DNA from: Asticcacaulis endophyticus | GTDB taxonomy: Bacteria > Pseudomonadota > Alphaproteobacteria > Caulobacterales > Caulobacteraceae | Length of the DNA stretch: 64,000 nt | Reading direction: 5' to 3' | Assembly: GCF_014652575.1 (NCBI RefSeq) | Contig: NZ_BMZB01000009.1 | Span: 1-64,000, forward strand | Part shown: one piece after another, positions 59,934 through 64,000 of the stretch | How positions within the stretch are numbered: position 1 is the first letter of the stretch | Layout of the letters: every line of letters starts with the position of its first letter | Notes under the pieces: generated by a model | The model's database searches: none | What the model was told of the DNA's origin: nothing | The model's input: only the letters and a program-made list of their open reading frames with translations | Made by a program: the position numbers and the translations under genes

Positions 59934-61933
59934 TCGCTGAACTGGGGACGTTTTGTTTAGCGCTGGCGTTTGTGCTGTCGGTCGCGCAGGCGCTGGTGGT
60001 GCCGGTGTCGCGCCTCAAACTATTTGCAGGTTTTGCGCGGCTGTCAGAAGGTTTAAGCCTGTCGGCGGCGGTGGCGATGGCCCTGTCGTTTGCGGCACTG
60101 TTGTACGCCTTTCTGACCTCTGATTTTTCGGTCGCCAATGTCGCGGCCAATTCCCACACCTCAAAGCCATTGCTTTATAAAATCTCCGGGGCATGGGGCA
60201 GTCACGAAGGCTCGATGCTGCTGTGGTGCCTGATTTTGCTGAGTTTCAGCGCGATGGTCACCCTGCTGGGCGCAGGCCTTCCCGACAGCCTGAAACATAA
60301 GGTGCTGGCGGTGCAGGGCGTGCTGGGGGCCATGTTCACCGGCTTTACCCTGTTTAGCTCTAACCCTTTGGCGCGGGTCTATCCGGCACCGTTTGAGGGT
60401 AAGTCGCTGAACCCCATGTTGCAGGACCCGGCGTTGGCGTTTCATCCGCCGCTGCTGTATCTTGGCTATGTCGGGTTTTCGGTGGTGTTTTCATTTGCAG
60501 TCGCCGCTCTGATCGAAGGCAAGATCGACCGGGCGTGGGCGCGCTATGTACGGCCGTGGACCTTGCTGGCGTGGAGCTTTCTCACGGTTGGGATCACGCT
60601 GGGATCATTCTGGGCCTATTATGAACTGGGCTGGGGTGGCTGGTGGTTCTGGGACCCGGTCGAGAACGCCTCACTGATGCCGTGGCTGGCTGGGACAGCA
60701 CTTTTGCACGCCGCCATCGTCATGGAAAAACGCGATGCGCTGAAGGCCTGGACGGTGTTTCTGGCCCTGCTGGCCTTTACCTTTTCGATGATGGGGGCGT
60801 TTCTGGTGCGCTCTGGCGTGCTGACTTCGGTGCATGCCTTTGCGGTTGATCCGCAGCGCGGGATTTTGTTGCTGATCATCCTGTTTGTAACTTCTGGCCT
60901 TGGGTTTGCGCTCTATGCCCTCCGGTCGCGCGCGCTCGGATCATCGGGCGTGTTTGCCCCGGTCAGCCGCGAATCGGCGCTGGTGGTCAATAATCTGTTG
61001 CTGTTTGCGGCCCTGTCATCGGTGTGTCTCGGCACGCTCTATCCGCTGCTGATGGAGGCCACGACGGGCAAGACGATTTCGGTCGGTGAGCCCTATTATT
61101 TGCTGACCTTCGGGCCGATCATCGGGGCGGCCTTGCTGCTGGCGCCGCTGGCCATGCTGTTGTCGTGGAAGCGGGCAGATTTAAAGGGCGTGGTGCAGCG
61201 GCTGGCGGCGGCGTTTGGCGTGAGCGTGGTCTGTGCCGTTATCGCCACGCTGGGCGTCAAGGGCATAGATGTCGGCGGGCGGATCGTGTTTATCCTTGGG
61301 CTGTTGCTGGGTTTTTGGCTCATTTTCGGGTCGTTCAAAATGCTGGCCGATCGGGTCGGGCTGTTCAAAGGGACGGTGACGGAGAGCCGTCGCCGGTTTA
61401 TGGGGCTGGCGCTTGGCACCCACGGCATGATTCTGGCCCATGTCGGGCTGGGGGTATTTGTGCTTGGGGCAACCTTTGAAGGCCATGCCCGCCTGAGCAC
61501 GGCGGCGTCCTTGAGCGCGGGCGCAAGCCTGACAGTCGGTGGGTATGAGGTCATATTTGACGGCATCCGCCGCTATGACGGGCCGAACTTCTTGGCCGAA
61601 GCCGCTGACCTGACCGTGCGGCGCACGGGGGGGAAACCCGTGTGCGATGCCGCCCCTGAACGGCGGTTTTACCCGGCGTCGCGCCAGACCATGAGCGAGG
61701 TCGCGATATGCTTTACCCCGCTTAATGACCTCTATTTCGTGCTGGGGGAATCGAGCCTGAACGCCGCCGGTCAGCCGCAGTGGCAGGTGAGAGCGCTCTA
61801 TAATCCGTGGGTGCGGCTGATTTTTGTCGGGCCGCTGTTGATGGCGCTGGGCGGGATATTGTCGCTGCTCGATCGGCGTTTGCGTCTGGGCGTGGCGACG
61901 ACATCGAAGGCGCTTAAGCAGGAGGCGTCATGA
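59930..61933 (+). CDS. ccmF: Haem lyase subunit CcmF
   Basis: A 667-residue polytopic membrane protein with about 14 hydrophobic segments. The WWD haem-handling motif WGGWWFWDPVENASLMPW is at about 233-250; conserved His in LAFHPPLLYLGYVGF and others act as haem ligands. With CcmH it attaches haem to CxxCH of apocytochrome. It overlaps ccmE and ccmH (ATGA). Confidence 0.95.
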   Translation: MIAELGTFCLALAFVLSVAQALVVPVSRLKLFAGFARLSEGLSLSAAVAMALSFAALLYAFLTSDFSVANVAANSHTSKPLLYKISGAWGSHEGSMLLWCLILLSFSAMVTLLGAGLPDSLKHKVLAVQGVLGAMFTGFTLFSSNPLARVYPAPFEGKSLNPMLQDPALAFHPPLLYLGYVGFSVVFSFAVAALIEGKIDRAWARYVRPWTLLAWSFLTVGITLGSFWAYYELGWGGWWFWDPVENASLMPWLAGTALLHAAIVMEKRDALKAWTVFLALLAFTFSMMGAFLVRSGVLTSVHAFAVDPQRGILLLIILFVTSGLGFALYALRSRALGSSGVFAPVSRESALVVNNLLLFAALSSVCLGTLYPLLMEATTGKTISVGEPYYLLTFGPIIGAALLLAPLAMLLSWKRADLKGVVQRLAAAFGVSVVCAVIATLGVKGIDVGGRIVFILGLLLGFWLIFGSFKMLADRVGLFKGTVTESRRRFMGLALGTHGMILAHVGLGVFVLGATFEGHARLSTAASLSAGASLTVGGYEVIFDGIRRYDGPNFLAEAADLTVRRTGGKPVCDAAPERRFYPASRQTMSEVAICFTPLNDLYFVLGESSLNAAGQPQWQVRALYNPWVRLIFVGPLLMALGGILSLLDRRLRLGVATTSKALKQEAS

Positions 61934-62388
61934 GGAAAGTACTGACCGCTTTGGCCATGGTCATCATCGGTCTGTCGCAGATGGCGACCGCCGTGACCTC
62001 CTCCGAGATTATGCTTGATCCGCGTCAGGATCAGCGCGCGCGGTCGCTGTACGCAGAAGTGCGCTGTGTGGTCTGCCAGAATGAGGCGATTGGCGACTCG
62101 CAGGCCGATATTGCCGCCGACATGCGCCGGGAAATCCGGTCTGAGATCCTGTCCGGCAAGACCGATAAAGATATCCGCGAAGGGCTGACCGCCCGCTACG
62201 GCGATTATGTTCTTTTTCGGCCAAGGTTTTCGGCAGGCAATCTGATTTTATGGCTTTTGCCGCTGGCTTTGGTGCTTTTGGGTGCATCAACGCTGGCGGT
62301 TATGGCCAAAACTAAACGAAAAACAAAGACTTATGATCTGGATGAGCAGGAGCAAAAAGCCCTTGATGACCTCATCAATAAACCCTGA
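61930..62388 (+). CDS. ccmH: Cytochrome c biogenesis protein CcmH (CycL)
   Basis: A 152-residue protein. A signal/anchor at the start, the redox motif RCVVCQN with Cys46 and Cys49, GDSQADIAADMRREIRSEIL, then a C-terminal membrane helix (about 98-119). It reduces the apocytochrome cysteines together with CcmG. CcmG (DsbE), often encoded between ccmF and ccmH, is not found here and must lie elsewhere. Confidence 0.94.
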   Translation: MRKVLTALAMVIIGLSQMATAVTSSEIMLDPRQDQRARSLYAEVRCVVCQNEAIGDSQADIAADMRREIRSEILSGKTDKDIREGLTARYGDYVLFRPRFSAGNLILWLLPLALVLLGASTLAVMAKTKRKTKTYDLDEQEQKALDDLINKP

Positions 62389-62539
62389 ACACCGTCACGA
62401 TTTTGCCTCACGCTTAAGTTTATATGGCTTCCTGACAAATAGACTTGAAAAACCTCGTAAGCGCGGTTCACAATCGCCATATGTCACTTGATCCAATTTA
62501 AGGGTTCGGCGATTTACGCTTTGAACCGCAAAGGTAACT

Positions 62540-64000
62540 ATGATGGGGAAACTCGATTTGAAGTCGCTTCTGAAGAACAAGACCAGCCTGGTCGGCGGCA
62601 TTGTCGGTCTGGCGCTGGGCGCCACGGTGGCCGCCGGTGCCATGACGGGGATTGCCAACCTCGATAACCTCACGGGTGGCTATGACGGCGCCCGTCTGAT
62701 CAAGACGCAAGACCTGACGCCGGTTAAGCCGCCCGCAGGCGCGCCGATGTCGTTTGCCGACATCATTGATCGCGTGTCACCGGCTGTCGTGTCGATCGAG
62801 ACCAAGGGCAAGGTCAAGGTGCCGCAGGGCATGCCGATGATCCCCGGTTTCAACTTCCCCGGCCAGGCTCAGCCCGGTCAGGAAGCGCCTGAACAAGAGG
62901 TGCGTGGCGCAGGCTCCGGCTTCTTCATTTCCGGTGACGGCTATATTGTCACCAACAACCACGTCATCGCCGAAGCCGACGAAATCATGGTCAAGCTGAC
63001 CAATGATCAAAAGCTGAAAGCCACCGTCATCGGGCGCGATCCGAACACAGACCTTGCGGTGCTTAAGGTCGAAGGTAAGAATTTTCCGTTTGTGAATTTT
63101 GAACTTGAGACCAAGCCGCGCGTCGGTGACTGGGTGATCGCGGTCGGCAACCCGTTCGGATTTTCGGGCACCGCCACTGCCGGTATCGTCTCGGCCTATG
63201 GCCGTGACATCGGTGAGCAATATGTCGATTACCTGCAAATCGATGCGCCGATCAACCGCGGTAACTCCGGTGGTCCGACCTTTGACCTCTATGGCCGCGT
63301 GATCGGTGTCAACACCGCCATCATCACGCCGTCGGGCGCGTCTGCTGGGGTGGGCTTTGCCATTCCGGCTGAGATCGCGCACACTATCACCCAAAAGCTG
63401 ATCAAGGGCGGTAAGATCGAGCGCGGCTATATCGGCGTTAGTGTGCGTCCGATCACCGACGAAGTGGCTGAAAGCCTCGGCATCACTGACCTTGAGGGCG
63501 CTTATATCAGCGACGTCACCAAGGGCGGACCGTCGGATAAGGCCGGGGTCCAGCCGGGCGATATCGTTCGTTCCGTCAATGGTGAAAAGATCAAGTCTAA
63601 CACCGAACTAACCCGCCGGGTCGGGGCTGTGCGCGTGGGCGACAAGGTTACGCTGGATGTGGTGCGCTCCGGCAAGCCGGTCAAGCTGACCGTCACGGCG
63701 GCGCTGCGTCCTACCGATGAAGAACTGAACAAGGGCTTGCCGGGTGGTGCGGATCAATCTTCGCCGGACGCGCCCGCCAATGCGCCGGGGGCTCTGGGCC
63801 TCAGCCTCAAGCCGGTCTCGCCGGAAACGCGCAAGAGCTATGGCATCGAAGAGGGCGTCACCGGCCTGGTCATCACTTCGGTGGCCCCGGATTCGGATGC
63901 GGCCAAGAAAGGCATAAAGCCCGGAATGGTTATCGTGCGGGCGGATAATCAGCCGGTAACGACGGCGGCTGACCTCACCCGTGTGATTGAGATTCTGAAA
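62540..64000 (+). CDS. degP: DegP/HtrA-type periplasmic serine protease (partial)
   Basis: At least 487 codons; the gene is cut by the window end. The start is ATG at 62540 (an ATG also follows at 62543), with AAAGGTAAC upstream. An N-terminal anchor/signal (about 17-38) is followed by the trypsin-like domain with His141 (NNHVIA), Asp171 (NTDLAV) and Ser243 (RGNSGGP). The first PDZ domain (RGYIGVSVRPI, GGPSDKAGVQPGDIV) and the start of the second (LGLSLKPVSPETRKSYGIEE) are visible. It degrades or holds misfolded envelope proteins. Rhizobial cycHJKL operons are also followed by degP, a conserved neighbourhood. Confidence 0.95.
   Translation, partial: MMGKLDLKSLLKNKTSLVGGIVGLALGATVAAGAMTGIANLDNLTGGYDGARLIKTQDLTPVKPPAGAPMSFADIIDRVSPAVVSIETKGKVKVPQGMPMIPGFNFPGQAQPGQEAPEQEVRGAGSGFFISGDGYIVTNNHVIAEADEIMVKLTNDQKLKATVIGRDPNTDLAVLKVEGKNFPFVNFELETKPRVGDWVIAVGNPFGFSGTATAGIVSAYGRDIGEQYVDYLQIDAPINRGNSGGPTFDLYGRVIGVNTAIITPSGASAGVGFAIPAEIAHTITQKLIKGGKIERGYIGVSVRPITDEVAESLGITDLEGAYISDVTKGGPSDKAGVQPGDIVRSVNGEKIKSNTELTRRVGAVRVGDKVTLDVVRSGKPVKLTVTAALRPTDEELNKGLPGGADQSSPDAPANAPGALGLSLKPVSPETRKSYGIEEGVTGLVITSVAPDSDAAKKGIKPGMVIVRADNQPVTTAADLTRVIEILK

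Noticed and set aside
1-64000. CRISPR arrays, rRNA genes, complete insertion sequences
   Set aside because: No regularly spaced direct repeats, no rRNA signatures, and no transposase gene were seen; the palindromic elements contain no gene.

Overview
The window looks like a chromosome segment of a member of the Caulobacterales (alphaproteobacteria), possibly Asticcacaulis or a relative. The reasons are a canonical gcrA cell-cycle regulator gene with CtrA-, DnaA- and CcrM-type sites in its promoter, a full Rhodobacter-type gene transfer agent (GTA) cluster, the alphaproteobacterial order ccmI-ccmE-ccmF-ccmH-degP, a Zur/ZnuD pair and several plant-polysaccharide enzymes. Genus placement is inference.

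Layout. 1-2400: tRNA-Gly(CCC), a decayed tyrosine-recombinase remnant, and a convergent restriction-modification pair whose nuclease resembles BamHI; this part is visibly more A/T-rich than the rest and is probably an acquired island. 2400-18900: core genes, namely gcrA, apaG, a long dCTP deaminase, an M23 endopeptidase, a ydbH-ynbE-ydbL outer-membrane lipid-homeostasis operon, an acyltransferase, a CHAP amidase-like protein, corA, threonine aldolase and a pentapeptide-repeat protein. 18400-21100: zur divergent from a TonB receptor with a His/Glu-rich loop, with palindromic Zur-type operators between them. 21200-38700: SapC, GH53 galactanase, ThuA-like protein, a DUF4411/ImmA toxin-antitoxin-like pair with a frameshifted toxin, dienelactone hydrolase, GH43, an esterase, DUF2336, an Uup-type ABC-F ATPase, YcgN and several orphans. 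38790-52490: the GTA cluster, g1 to g15, complete in content but with a frameshift in the g11 tape-measure gene and an antisense gene between g4 and g5. 52590-64000: a CbpA-like J protein, a PepSY/response regulator/kinase trio, an orphan, a conserved unknown, the ccm operon and a degP-type protease cut by the window end.

Two families of intergenic repeats stand out. The first is a C/T-rich palindromic, MITE/BIME-like element with arms resembling CCTCCCC...GGGGAGG. It sits in six gaps of the GTA cluster region and in several other gaps; one copy has perfect 25-bp terminal inverted repeats, and in several copies the right arm ends just before a gene start. The second is a hairpin element present in two diverged copies whose outer stems differ in sequence but still pair.

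How the genes work together: the GTA genes encode DNA packaging (g1-g2), portal and head (g3-g5), connectors and tail (g6-g11) and baseplate/fibre (g12-g15). Zur and the TonB receptor form a zinc-uptake unit. The ccm genes supply haem delivery and ligation for cytochrome c, with degP alongside for periplasmic quality control.
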